NCBI RefSeq assembly: GCF_009727055.1
Contig: NC_052351.1
Location: forward strand, 12,161,019 to 12,225,018
From: Benincasa hispida
Lineage: Eukaryota; Streptophyta; Magnoliopsida; Cucurbitales; Cucurbitaceae
DNA length: 64,000 bases
Reading direction: 5' to 3'
The position numbers and the translations under genes are program-made. The notes below the pieces were generated by a model. The model saw nothing but the letters and a program-made list of their open reading frames with translations. It was not told the origin of the DNA and did no database searches. Numbering within the stretch: the stretch's first letter is position 1; every line of letters starts with the position of its first letter. This document shows positions 50,032-61,300 of this stretch, piece after piece.

Positions 50032-50734
50032 TGTTGGGCCTGCTTTTGTAAATTTTATGAATTCAGCCCAGATGATGAAAATATTTTTTAGGCCTTTCTT
50101 TGCTGATCCAAATGTGAGCTCAGTTCTTTTGCCACAAAATACTTTGGTTGGTAGAAAACTTTACTATTATGTGCCCACGAATTTCCATTCTGATGTGTGA
50201 TTAATGCAGAATTAATTTTTCTTTCTCTCTCTCTTTTGCTCTTTGATTCTCTCGTTCTCTACCTTTTGAGTTTTTTCATTTTCTTCTAACCCTAATGTCT
50301 TCTTGTTTGATCTGTGCAACTGCTTTGAGTATACGATGGAAGAGTCATGCAATCGTGTAGACGATGGTAGAAAGAAAGGTGAACGAACATGAAATCGTGT
50401 AGACGGTGGAAGAAGGAAATGGTAAATGATCATTCAATCTTGTAGACAATGAGAAGAATGAGAAGGAAAAGGCACAACAATATATGTGGTTCGGCTATTA
50501 AAGCCTACGTCCACGGGAAGGAGAGAGTTTTATTAAGAACTAAGTCACAGATTCTTTTCTTTTACAGATTTTTCAAGTTCTTCTTGAAGCTATGTATGTT
50601 GTTGTATCTAAAAATTTGTAAATGATGAGTATTTATACTAATTTCCGATATAAGTAGTTACAATAACTAACTGTAAAAGTTAAAGAAATGTGAAATAGTT
50701 CTTGAATGTTGAATGTATGAGCTTATAACCTTTA
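50032..50734 (-). mobile_element. 5' LTR of the inner Tork/Tnt1-like copia
   Basis: It begins TGTTGGGCCTGC and ends GCTTATAACCTTTA, where the terminal CA has mutated to TA. It matches 45156-45924 apart from a ~65-base gap and scattered substitutions. It is followed by ATTTC (50735-50739), the near-copy of ATTTT at 45151-45155, so the insertion event left a 5-bp target duplication with one change. Confidence 0.9.
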
Positions 50735-52767
50735 ATTTCTTTTTAATTATGCCATTTTGTTTAGAGGTATAAAGGCAAGCAAATTGAATTTTAATTCCCT
50801 GTTCTCTCCCAAAGTTGATAAAAGGTTTAAACTCTCATCCATTATCACACATAACATATTTAATTGAATAGCCATATTGATTTTCTGCCTAAATTTTAAA
50901 CTGTTTGAACACCACAAGAGCATCATATTTAGCCATGAGAGGAAAAATCCATGTGTAACGAGAGTAATCATCCAAGAAGTCTATGTAATATTTGTAACCA
51001 CTACTAGGGAGGGTCCCACAGATCCGTATGAAAATGTTCAAGTGGTTTCAAAGCACGAGAGTCAAAGAGAGTAAATGGTAACCTATGTGACTTTCCAAAT
51101 TTACAAGCCTCACAAAATATCATTTTGTCATTACTGTTAATAGAAGCATTACACTTTGTCAAGATCTGATTCAAAATTCTAAGGGATGGATGATCCAATC
51201 TATGGTGCCAAACATCCTTTGTACAGGGCAAAACTAACAGGGTTCTTCAAATCTTATCTGTAATTTCTATAATCAGTCTCTATGGAGTTACCCATGTAGG
51301 TTGATCCTTCTGCTTCTTTATTTAGTATCTTCATAACTGAGGCTTCATCCACACAAGTCGCTTGTACAGACCATTCTCAAGGCTCTCTACCAAGTACACC
51401 ACCTTAGACTTCCTTAATAAAAGAGAAATTCTTATAAAACTCAGTTGTAATGAAATTATTTTTTTATTAGCTGGGATATACATAAGATATTCTTTTTTAT
51501 CATAAGAACAACAAAAACATCTTTAAGGACTAAATTTCCAGTCAAAGATTTGACATAAATAGTCTCAACACAAGCGATAGGCAACTTTGAACCATTTCCC
51601 ACAACAATGTTTTTAAAGACAGAGGATTTACCTTTGAGAGACAACTTTCCCAAATCAGATGCTATATATTTACTTGCTCCGCTGTAAAGATACCAAGAAG
51701 GATCTTGAAGAGTTTCAGCGAAGGCCATCAAGGTAAATAGAGAATTTGGTTCTTAATTGGATTGAGAGAAAGTAGAGGTCATTGGAGAATATTGGGGAGC
51801 AGTAGCATCAGGTTTATCATATTTATGGTAACAAATGATAGTTGTATGACCCATCTTTCCACACACTTGAAAAATGGGACGAGAATTTGTAGGATAAGAA
51901 GAGTTCCTTCATTTGCTTTTGGATTTTCTTCCTCTCCGAGGAGGTTGAGAGTTTCTCTAGACTAGCATAGTTGGCTGAGGTTTGATTCACAATGACAAAG
52001 ACTTTTAAAGTTTATAGATGATCCATACGTTGCTCATAAGACAAAAATTCAAATTGGAACTCACTCTAAGACATATTCAAGCTTTTTATCACATAACAAC
52101 TGGTGTAAATTCTTCATCGAGTCAAAAGTACGCATACCCATTGGAAAACTAGCAAGGTGCAAATAATCAAAGTAACCTTTTGTGGTTGTTATATATTCTT
52201 CCATTTTGGTGTTATATTTCCTTGTTTGTTGGAGCATTTGGCAGTTGAAATCCTCTTGGGATCTTGAATGCATTCCAAAGTATTCTTGGATAGACTCCCA
52301 TAGAACTTTTGCTTCATCGTGACCCATGACTTGAGCAGTAATGGTAGGGGATATTCACTTGTATAATTAACCCATGAGAAGTTGATCAGTAGCTAGCCAT
52401 ATGTCATATTCAGAGTTGGGAAGAAGAAGACTCGACGATTCATCTTTACACAGTGGAATAATGATCGATTGCTTAGGAAATGGAGTTTTTCTTGTTAGAT
52501 ATCGCTCATGCTTGTAGCTTCTTAGGACTAGCATAGCTATATTTTTCCATAGGAGGAAATTGCCTTTGTCGAGTTTAATAGAGGTAAATGATTCAAGAGA
52601 TTTGTGAAGGAAAAGTGCCAACTGGCATGGTTCAAGATCTGACTTAATACCTATTAGGATCAAGTTAGATTTTCTTGGCTGGTTTTGGTTTCAAGCTAAC
52701 AGACAAAGGTTGAAAGTGTGAAAGAAGAAGTTGTTGTTGGATTTTTTTTTTTTTGGGTGTCGGCCAT
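50735..52767 (-). pseudogene. Outer copia element: gag, protease, integrase start (broken)
   Basis: This is the 5' half of the outer copia polyprotein. The frame can be opened at 52767 (MADTQKKKK), just after the primer-binding site, but soon meets a stop. Gag follows (LDKGNFLLWKN near 52590; DEAKVLWESIQEYFG near 52310). The protease active site has Tyr for the catalytic Asp (WYLYSGASKYI, near 51690). GAG-pre-integrase (VWHHRLDHPSLRILNQ) and the integrase start (CEACKFGKSHRLPF; FHTDLWDP, 51010) come next. Integrase is cut at 50735 by the inner element and resumes at 45155. Stops and frame changes are numerous. Confidence 0.8.
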
Positions 52768-52773
52768 GATAAA

Positions 52774-52785
52774 GCTCTTATACCA
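52774..52785 (-). other. Primer-binding site of the outer copia
   Basis: GCTCTTATACCA differs at one base from GCTCTGATACCA. It lies between the gag start and the 5' LTR beginning near 52790. Confidence 0.75.
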
Positions 52786-52789
52786 AGTT

Positions 52790-52884
52790 TGGTTTTTAAA
52801 TCATGAAGAAAAAAACAAAAGAGAAAAGTAATAGAGAAGATGAACTTTACTATTTTTTCCAATGTTTATTTTAGAATACATAAG
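52790..52884 (-). mobile_element. 5' LTR of the outer copia, part 1
   Basis: This 95-base piece ('agagaagatgaactttac', 'tttttccaatgtttatt') matches 42300-42390 and 42775-42840. It is cut at 52884 by a solo LTR and continues at 54561. Confidence 0.75.
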
Positions 52885-54560
52885 TGTTGGGTTTTATGTC
52901 CTAAAACTCGTGGTTTGTAAACAATAGAACTCATTCTGAAAATTCAATAAGTTGTTATTGAATATATTATTTTTTCGAAATCCAATAAACCTAAAGTCCC
53001 TTGACTAATACATAAGTACTTGAACTTTATGTGTTGACATACAAGTAGATCAGGTTCGAGTAAATAGTCAAAATAATCTATAGTATATGAATAAGGTTGG
53101 GTGCCTTATTCTAGTAACACTATTGGACGCGGCCTATTCTGTAGTTGTTACAAAGAGTTGTAAAGTGCTACAAACAAAGTGACTCTAATTTGTTCATGTT
53201 GGGACATGAGAGTGAGGTCGTTCTGTGCAAATGAGTTTTGTGCAAGATCAGACCACGAAACCAGTCACTCTTACTTTATAACGTTGTTTACTGTTTAAGA
53301 CTGATTGTTTCAAAGCGATGACCTAGGTAACTTGATCTTAATCCCGAGCTAACTATGAACTCCTGTTTGTTCAGGATTATCCTTTGATCTGCAAACGATG
53401 AGAGTAGACCAACGTCTCTACTCAATAAGCCTCCCATTTTAGGGATAAGACCGGATAGATAGCTGGGAACATAAGGTGCAAGACGGAATTCATTCCTACC
53501 CGATTAGGGTTAGTAGAAAGGCTGTTCCCTTTAAGTGCTGATTCTGGGTGGATTCAATTTGTTGATTGGATCACAAATCAATGGTTAATTAGGGGATCAA
53601 TGGGACTTAAGGAATCAAAGGTAATTTCGGGGGGTAAAACAAAGATTCGACCTAGCCGTTATTACGAACAACTTGTGAAGGGTTAACTTACTAATCATGG
53701 TTATACCAAATGGACATAATATATCTACAATGAGGAGAGTTGGCTTTAGTGGAATCACCCATTAATTAACAAATGGGGGTTAGTTCGATCTAATGAGTTT
53801 AGCCGATTAATCTCGGATCGTTGGAGCCCATGATATGTAAGTCCGTGAGGTCTTCCTACTAGCTTATAAATGGATTAGCTCTAGAGTAGCGTGATAAGTT
53901 AATTTGAAATGTTCAAATTAAATTAAACGAAATTGGAAAAATATAATTTAAATATTTTGAAGATTGAATTGTGTAAAAATTAATTTAATATTTGATATTA
54001 AATTAATTATAATTATTTAAATTATTTAAATAATTATTTATTAATTTTATTAAGAAAATAAATTTATGAAATTAATAATATTTTCAATTTTATAAGAAAA
54101 ATTGATTTGTGAAATCAATTTTGATAAATTGAAAAAGAAGGAAAAACACAAAAATGGAAAATAGGCATTTTTCATTATTTCTTCAAGTAGCTCACTAACA
54201 ACCCACTTCTTAAGTCTTCATTTACTCCAAGCATAAGATGCATCTCATGCAACTAATCTCTTTGCATGATTGTCTGATTGAAGAGATTGGAGTGATTTTG
54301 AGGTAATGCAACCGATCAAATTTTTTTGAAAAATTCGTATGAATAAGCTGTTCTTCTGCTGGGTTACTACTGTGAGCTTGTCTTCAAATTCCCTTAATTC
54401 AAGCTTATTTTAAGTCTCACAACTCTATTTAGAGCACCAAGAGGATAGTAAGGAAGATCTTGGGTGGTCTACAATAAGATTCAGAGGAAATTAGCAGCTG
54501 GAAGCATGTTTTCATTTTTGTAAAATTAATGAATTAGAGTGTTTATGGTACGTTCCAACA
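52885..54560 (+). mobile_element. 1.7 kb solo copia LTR inside another LTR
   Basis: It starts TGTTGGGTTTTATG and ends CGTTCCAACA, and is flanked by ATAAG (52880-52884) and ATAAA (54561-54565), a 5-bp target duplication with one difference. The sequence is an inverse-orientation relative of the long LTRs at 1-1284, 4101-5997 and 32029-33984 (for example GTTGTAAAGTGCTACAAA against TTTGTAGCACTTTACAAC). No internal retroelement sequence remains. Confidence 0.85.
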
Positions 54561-54699
54561 ATAAACTCTTAAGCAAGAGGAAGATTTGGTTCAACTAACT
54601 AGAGAGATTTAAGGGATGGTTAGGTGAACGAAATCTATAAAATATTATAAGAAAATCAAAACAATGAGCTAAGTACAACTAAATAGTCAGAATACATGA
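54561..54699 (-). mobile_element. 5' LTR of the outer copia, part 2
   Basis: After the duplicated ATAAA the outer LTR resumes ('gaggaagatttggttcaactaac', 'aaatagtcagaatacatga'). It ends near 54699, matching the end of the copy at 42990. The two parts sum to about 230 bases, the full LTR length. Confidence 0.75.
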
Positions 54700-56129
54700 A
54701 GTCTTAACAATACCACTTTCAAGAGTTTTGGAGATGGGTTTATGGAGGGCCATCAACTAAGCAAGTTCAATTGATGGAATGAATGATTAAATATTTTCCA
54801 TGACTAATAAAAATTCGTTATTTGAATCCTGAGCAATAGTTCCAAGATTCACCTCATTGTTGCTCACCGCAGAGTTTGAATTCACCTTGAAAGATCTCAA
54901 AAGAGGAGGTCTATTTGGCCTCATCAATGACAGATGACTCAGGAGTGCAATGTTCTGATCCAGTCATACGAGTTAATTTATCGTAAAAAAAAATTGACAA
55001 TAGAAAACATATCCAATAGAATCCCAAGAGAGATATTTACTACTATCAAATACAAAAGAATTTTGTTGATGCCAAATTGAGTAGAAGGTGAGGGAGAAAA
55101 TCACGAGATCCAAATCATTGAAAATCTTGATAGCCTATAAAAGAAAGATGTAAAATCAGAATAGGGTCGATGAACTCCACATTAGGGACTTAATAATACA
55201 AAATTATTATATTTTAAATATGCCAGCTTAGAAGTAATAAAAGAAATTGTCCAACCCTATACAAAAAGTTAACAAAATGATCAAAAGTGTTCGTTATAGT
55301 TACCAAAATAAATTATTCCAAACCTCAGGGCTATTGTAAATTAAGAAACCCAAATGCAACTTAGTCCGACTTTTGGGACCAAAAGTATAAATTATCTACG
55401 ATTAATTGAAGACTTATTTAAAATATTTATGTTATATATATAGATAATACAAAGTGGAGTTTGAACTTTAGGGAATGTAATAAATATTTCATATTATTAT
55501 AATAAATTATGCATCTACTCCTTCATATCACAAATCTTTTATTTTTAAGAGGAACATGTCTATATGGCAAAATAAGTCTAGTGATTGATGCCAAAATTCA
55601 TACTGTAAAAATGTACGTAATATTCATGTGATATCAATAGTAAATTTTGTTTGAAAGGAAGAAGAATGAGGTCCATAGAAAAGAAACTTACATATCAATG
55701 TGGTGCTTGTCATACGCTTCGATACGTTTAGTCAAACAGTGAAAGAATGCGGAAATTAGGAGATTTGAGAGTAGAATTCGAGTTACCTCGTATTATAATG
55801 ATGTATTTGTAGGTAAATTGACTAGGATTCATCTAATCCTCTTTGGATTAGGATATAAGTTTTTCTTAACCTTTTAAAAAGTTGGATTAAGTCTTAGTGA
55901 GCCCAATAACTAATTAACTTTAGACTTATTTAAGGGAAGCTCATTTTATCTTGGACTTAAAAAATTTCCAATTAACTGCAAAAAATACTTTGATAAAAGT
56001 TTTACAAAAATATATTTTAACCATACACTAAAGTGGATATAGAACCAGCCGACATGTCGTAACATTGCCCAATAATTCGTCGTAATGAAGGGTACGAATG
56101 TAATTTAAAGGAAGAATGATATATTAGGG
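54700..56129. other. Intergenic DNA with a possible decayed exon, no gene called
   Basis: On the minus strand, about 54945-54795 can be read as a short open stretch (PPLLRSFKVNSNSAVSNNEV...LLVMENI, then stop). It could be a relic of a coding exon of unknown kind. The rest is AT-rich and nothing else was recognised. Confidence 0.3.
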
Positions 56130-56560
56130 TTTTGAATTGGCGCCGCCGTTGGAAAGAAGAAAGCCGCTATAAATTCATACGAATCAGCCAACGACGAAAC
56201 AGAACCTCAAACGGAGATGGACCTGCGGTAGCGCCATAGCCAGCCTTTTTTTTATCTTTCAATTTCGTTTTCTTTTATGTCAGTTCTCTCACATTTCTTC
56301 TTCTCTTTTCATGAAATTCTTTCTCAAAATTTCTTTCGTTTTTATTAAAAGAATCGAAAGCCTCTGTTCTCAAATGGAACGGTGCTTGAGATGATTATCT
56401 CTTCCGCCGCGAAGAACAGCGAGGTACAGCAAAGGCCGAGATATCGTTTCAGTCGTCATTTGTTATTGGTTGACGATTCGATTGTTGCTCGTCCACATTC
56501 TCCTTTACTAAATAAAATATCTTGTCTCCTGATTTTGATTTCTGGATAGTGTCTTTCTAC
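56130..56560 (+). other. Possible 5' end of an unidentified transcription unit
   Basis: The stretch is GC-richer than its surroundings, with TATAAATT (56169-56176), then ATGGACCTGCG followed directly by GTAGCG, which could be a four-codon first exon with a donor site. Further on is a 52-codon frame at 56391-56549 (MIISSAAKNSEVQQ...). A C+T-rich leader-like tract separates them. No domain is recognisable and no continuation exon was found before the oppositely oriented gene ending at 57238. Confidence 0.25.
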
Positions 56561-57053
56561 TTGTTCATCTTTTCAGCCGGCCTAATCCCTAGTGCGCTTT
56601 CCCTGTTATCGTCTTTGAGAATCTTAATAACCGGATCTTCTTGTTAATTTTGTGTATATCACGACTTCAAAATCATTTCTTTTTATCTGACTTATTTTTA
56701 TTTGGTTGATCTTGGTCTGGCTAGTTGGACTTGTTTGAGCTGAATCTGATTGCTTAAATCGCCTGGAACGAATGTGATCTTCGTATGACAATCAAAATTT
56801 AGAATTTTGGGGACCCAGCTAGAAGAATTTGGAATGTTGAAACACTCGCATTAAAGAAAGTTTACGATTAAGCTTAATAACATCAAGGCAATTTGGCTAA
56901 ATTAAAGCTTAAAAATACTGACTCACGTGGGATTCCTCTTAGGAACTAAGTATTATGTACATAATATAATCAGTCAAAAATAAAATACATGAGATTATGC
57001 TAAGGAAAAGAGTCTTCTGGCTTCTTGACTCCATAGAGAACAGATAATACTTG

Positions 57054-57059
57054 TTTATT
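57054..57059 (-). terminator. Candidate poly(A) signal
   Basis: AATAAA on the minus strand lies about 180 bases after the stop codon of the membrane-protein gene, a common spacing for a plant 3' UTR. Confidence 0.35.
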
Positions 57060-57237
57060 ATCTGGTCTTCTCACTTCTGCATTCTTTTGTTTTGCATCTT
57101 CTAGGCCAACCTTACATACATTTTTTTTTGCATAGATTTGAAACCTGGAAAAAAAAGTGGCATATGTAATTCGTGGGATTCATTTTCACATCCTTGGGAT
57201 GTTCTCTCAGAAACTATGATATGAAACTATGGTATGT

Positions 57238-60200
57238 CTACACAGGAACCACATCGGCATTCTGATTATCGTCACATGTTATGATTAAGCCTTCGACATA
57301 GGTTGGAAGGAGGCAACGTGCCCATTGACATCCTGTTGAGACAGGCTCGGTTGATGGAACTACCATGAGCACGTTATCTTGGCGCCGAACAACCCCCATG
57401 ACACTCACAGTGCTTCCTTCCTTGATGTACCTGAGAATGGTGAAGTAATTAGATTTCATCAGAATGTAACAGAATGGTGGCATTGTGATCATATTGTAGT
57501 GAATGTGTAATACCCTTCTTTAAGGCGCATTACACGGTCGTCGCTTGAGAGTTTGCGATCAGCTAGCCAGCGTAGGAAACTTGGTGACAAGTCTCGGTTT
57601 TCTTTTGTCACATTGACAACGGTAGAGGGTTTGACAAATGGAGCAACCTTAGCTCCATAGCCTGCTTTCACTAATGCTCTTAAACCAGATTGGAAGTCTG
57701 ATATGTAAAAGTCAGCTACATATCTCTGTATTAGATGTGCAAAAACCAACCCATTACAACTCATCATATTTGCTGAAGATGCATTACAAGTTTTGGTTAT
57801 GGTGTGTATACATGGTGTAAAAAAAGATACTGTTAGAAGTCACAGCAAGCCAACAAAGAAGCTGTCTTTTTTTTTCAGTACAATGGTAAGGATGGGAATT
57901 GAAAAGTTGACCAAATCAACCAAATCAATTACTGTTGAGTTAATCTCATTCTGACAGAAGCTAAATCAATTAAGAAGAATCTTGGAGAAAATGTATGGAA
58001 TTCAGCCATCATAAACAAAACATATCCATTCAGACAAGTACACAAAAACAAAAGATAAAAGAATGTGCACAACACTCTATTTCACGTTTTGCACCAAGTC
58101 GGTCAAAGAAAAAATTAGTGAACTAGAAATTAACACAGCAAACTTCAGTGTGGTAAACTAATAGGCATAAGCCATCCATCAAGTTGTGAGAAATATTTAA
58201 AACAAGTTGGTATGATCAGAACTGACCTCAGAATATCTTGATCCCCAAGAAAAGCAGCGGTGTTTAGTATTTGCAGGCTTTCCACCCCATCCTTTATATT
58301 CATACAATTCTGTAGACACGTAAACGCACCTACCTACTCTCTGGTAGGACGACTCTAGAGGAATACTACCGCAAGTTACGACCTGCAAAGGAAAAGTATA
58401 CATATGATACTCGATTTCTGAAACAGAATAACAAATCCAAACCCCAATATCAAATGATTGTCCCTTCATTTAAAGTCAAATTTTGTTTATAAATACCCAT
58501 AAAGATATTAGCTTTTCAGAACATAGCCAAAAAGTAAACGCAAGTTAGGTTTCAACAGCCTACGCATGATTGCCTCCAAATCAGTTTATAGAAATTGTTG
58601 GTTGAAGGTTGATCGGCATGGGCTCGTAGTTTCGAATTGGTAAACAACAACACGTCTAAGGGAGAAAACCCTGGAAACCACCTACCTATTATGACAAAGA
58701 ATTCCCTTTATTTTAGAGGATCTAGTCCTTGAATTTTAAGAATTATATATATGCCATTTAGGTTAAATTACAAATTTAGTCCTAAAACTTTCCTATTTGT
58801 GTCTAATAGGTCCACAAATCTTAAAAAGTATTTGATGGGTTCTCGAAATTTCAATCTTGTATATGAAACTTAATCTTTCATCTTTCTATAATGGGAAAGA
58901 GGTTGGTCGATGGATAACTGGGTTGGACACGGAGTTGCAGGTTCACAAGAGCATGTAAATGAATGGCTGAAGCTTATTTGTTAATGAAGGTTCATAACAC
59001 CTTAAGCCTATCTACTAATCTATATTGCATTTGAAAACATTTGTGATTGATGTGATGTGAATGATTTAAAGTGACTTTTTCTTTAGTCTTATTTTCATAA
59101 TTAAGTCTAAATAATTAGCCGTGAAGTCACGAGATGGTGACCAACAACTAGATAAGGATTGAGAAGCCTATTCTGAACTTTCCAAATCCAAAAATACTTG
59201 AAACTAATCCCTTTCACTTCTACAAATAAAGAGTGCTGCCTATTTACTAGGAGAGTGTATAACTAGTTTGGAAGAGAAATTTCAAAGATGGGATTCCAAG
59301 TATTTCAGCAATTCGGCTAAGCAATTCATCAAAGTCTGCAAAACTTATCAAGATTTTCCCCTATGGTCAACGGATTACAGAACCTTAAAGAAGTTTCCTT
59401 TGATTGAAAACTGACGAAAACAATGGTAGTATTTAAAGGCAGAGTGCAAAGAAGCAAGACTACAAAAGAAATACAGATTTCCTGGAGATCTACATGAAGT
59501 CTTTATCAACAATCATACAAACCCAAATAAAATATACTTTTAAGACTATATTTGGATTCCTCATCAAAGATTTAGATTGATTTTGTCCGACCACCGACCC
59601 TCAAATTTAGAATCCCTTCAATTTTAATTTTGTTTTATTTAAAGCTAAACTATAATATTGTCAAACAGTCAGCATCGTATTGACTATTCAATCCTGTGGC
59701 ATAATACAAGGGGAAAGTTGCATCAAAATTGAGGAGGGGAAATGCTCCATGATTAGCCATAAAACATAGGATGATTAATCAATTGATGAGTCATAACTTT
59801 TAATTAAAAAGCTCATTATAAAAAAAAATGTCATTATAATAATCTAAAAGCTAGAGAGGAAAATTACCCCAGTGACCTTCACGTACTGTCCATCAATAGC
59901 ACCTCTGAGCTCAGCGTCCGGATACCTTCGAACAAACCCTATCAGCCCCTTTTTTCCCCAAGCTATATTCCAAAGAACCGCAACCACCGCCGGCACCAAA
60001 AGCCCCGCCGCCACCACCAGAATAATCGGCTTCTTCACCGCCACCATCAGAAACGCACCAACCAACAAACCAGTGACTAAAACCACAAGAAAAGCCCACA
60101 CCACCGCCTTCGAAACCTTGAACCCTATCTTCACATCCTCGCTCAAGCTCGTGACTGCAGACCCATACATCGTCTTCCCAAAGGATGCCGTCTGCTCCAG

Positions 60201-60626
60201 AGGACCGGAGCGCCGTCCTCCACCGACGCTGCCGGACGATCCAAGAGGACCGGATCCCATCATAGGGCCGGAGGTTATGAGGCCAGTGGGCTGGAGGGAA
60301 ATCGGGCCAGAAGATTTCTTGGAGATTGGACCAGAATTAGAGTGTTTAGTAACAGGTCCGGAATTAGGGCCGGATCGCACCGATCCACTGTTGTGCTGAG
60401 AAGAAGAGGAAGGGCGAGAGGATTTAGAAGGAGGAGGGCCGGAAGTTGGGGAATCGACAAGATGTAGGTCAAACATTTTACCAAGCTCGCCGGATTTCTT
60501 GACGTCTCCACCAGTGTAGGGGACTGCGCGTGAGCCCATTGTGGGGGTCCGTTCCTTGAGCTGCTCGGGGCGGCCGGAGACATAGAGACCGCTACTGAGC
60601 TGGTGAGATGGAATTCGAGAGCCCAT
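57238..60626 (-). CDS. Two-transmembrane protein of the At1g16860/At1g78880 family, four exons
   Basis: Exons on the minus strand are 60626-59868, 58382-58227, 57725-57514 and 57430-57238, all with GT-AG introns and compatible phases; joined they encode 439 residues. The first Met (MGSRIPSHQLSSGLYVSG) is chosen because it matches the Arabidopsis family start; the frame upstream is only a (TTC)n repeat read as Phe. Residues ~30-160 are a Ser/Gly/Pro-rich tail with repeated SGP motifs. Two transmembrane helices follow (~175-197 and ~200-221). A conserved C-terminal region includes YPDAELR, GQYVKVTG, RCVYVSTELYEYKGWG, DFYISDFQSGLRALVK, DDRVMRLKEG and ends VVPV. Arabidopsis relatives are labelled ubiquitin-specific protease C19-related, but I see no Cys and His boxes of that protease family. 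Function is unproven; endomembrane location is inference. Confidence 0.93.
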
Positions 60627-60683
60627 TAATGGTTTAGGGGGGGAAAAGAAAAGATTTGAGGATGGAGAGAGTGAAGTGGAAGT

Positions 60684-60716
60684 GACGAAGAAGAAGAAGA
60701 AGAAGAAGAAGAAGAA
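60684..60716. repeat. (GAA)n microsatellite in the 5' leader
   Basis: About 11 GAA triplets on the plus strand (TTC on the coding strand) lie 58-90 bases upstream of the start codon, inside the probable 5' UTR. CT-rich leaders of this kind are common in plant genes. Confidence 0.85.
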
Positions 60717-60726
60717 CACAGTGATG

Positions 60727-61058
60727 GAATTAGGGGTAAAATGACGAAAATGGGGCTATTGTAGTTAAAAGTAAAATCATGAAATGAAGGCGTCGGGAGT
60801 CTTAGATTAGATTCTCATCTTACGGTGGACTGTTTGCAGCAGCTTCCGTTTTAATTTTTCTTTCTCTCAAATTTTTACTTCTATTAAATCACGAAAATAT
60901 AAGACAATAATCATAATTATCTTTATCACTTTCTATATATATGTTTTCTTTTAAAAAATGGGTGTATAAAATATAAGATGGTTAATAGGCAAAGTAGTAA
61001 AGTTTAAGGTATATGGTAAAGTGTAATAAGTGTTGGACCATAATATTATTGACATTTT

Positions 61059-61095
<37 letters not shown>

Positions 61096-61256
61096 GGGTG
61101 AAGTACGGATAGAAGAGTGGGCAATGTTTTTATAATTTGTCATTTTGTTGAAGAAAAAAAAAAGGGTTAGATCTAATGAAAGTAGTAAGCTGTGGAAGAT
61201 TCTTTGTCGATGGCAAACTTCCTATTCAATGAGTAAAAAAGGGAGGCAAAATAAAA

Positions 61257-61300
<44 letters not shown>

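Noticed and set aside
60275..60583. Long frames overlapping the first exon of the membrane-protein gene (also 59872-60399 plus)
   Set aside because: They are shadow frames of a GC-rich, low-complexity exon whose true frame matches a known family.
60627..60719. N-terminal extension with a poly-Phe run upstream of MGSR
   Set aside because: It starts at GTG and translates a (TTC)n microsatellite; family members begin at MGSR, so this is 5' UTR.
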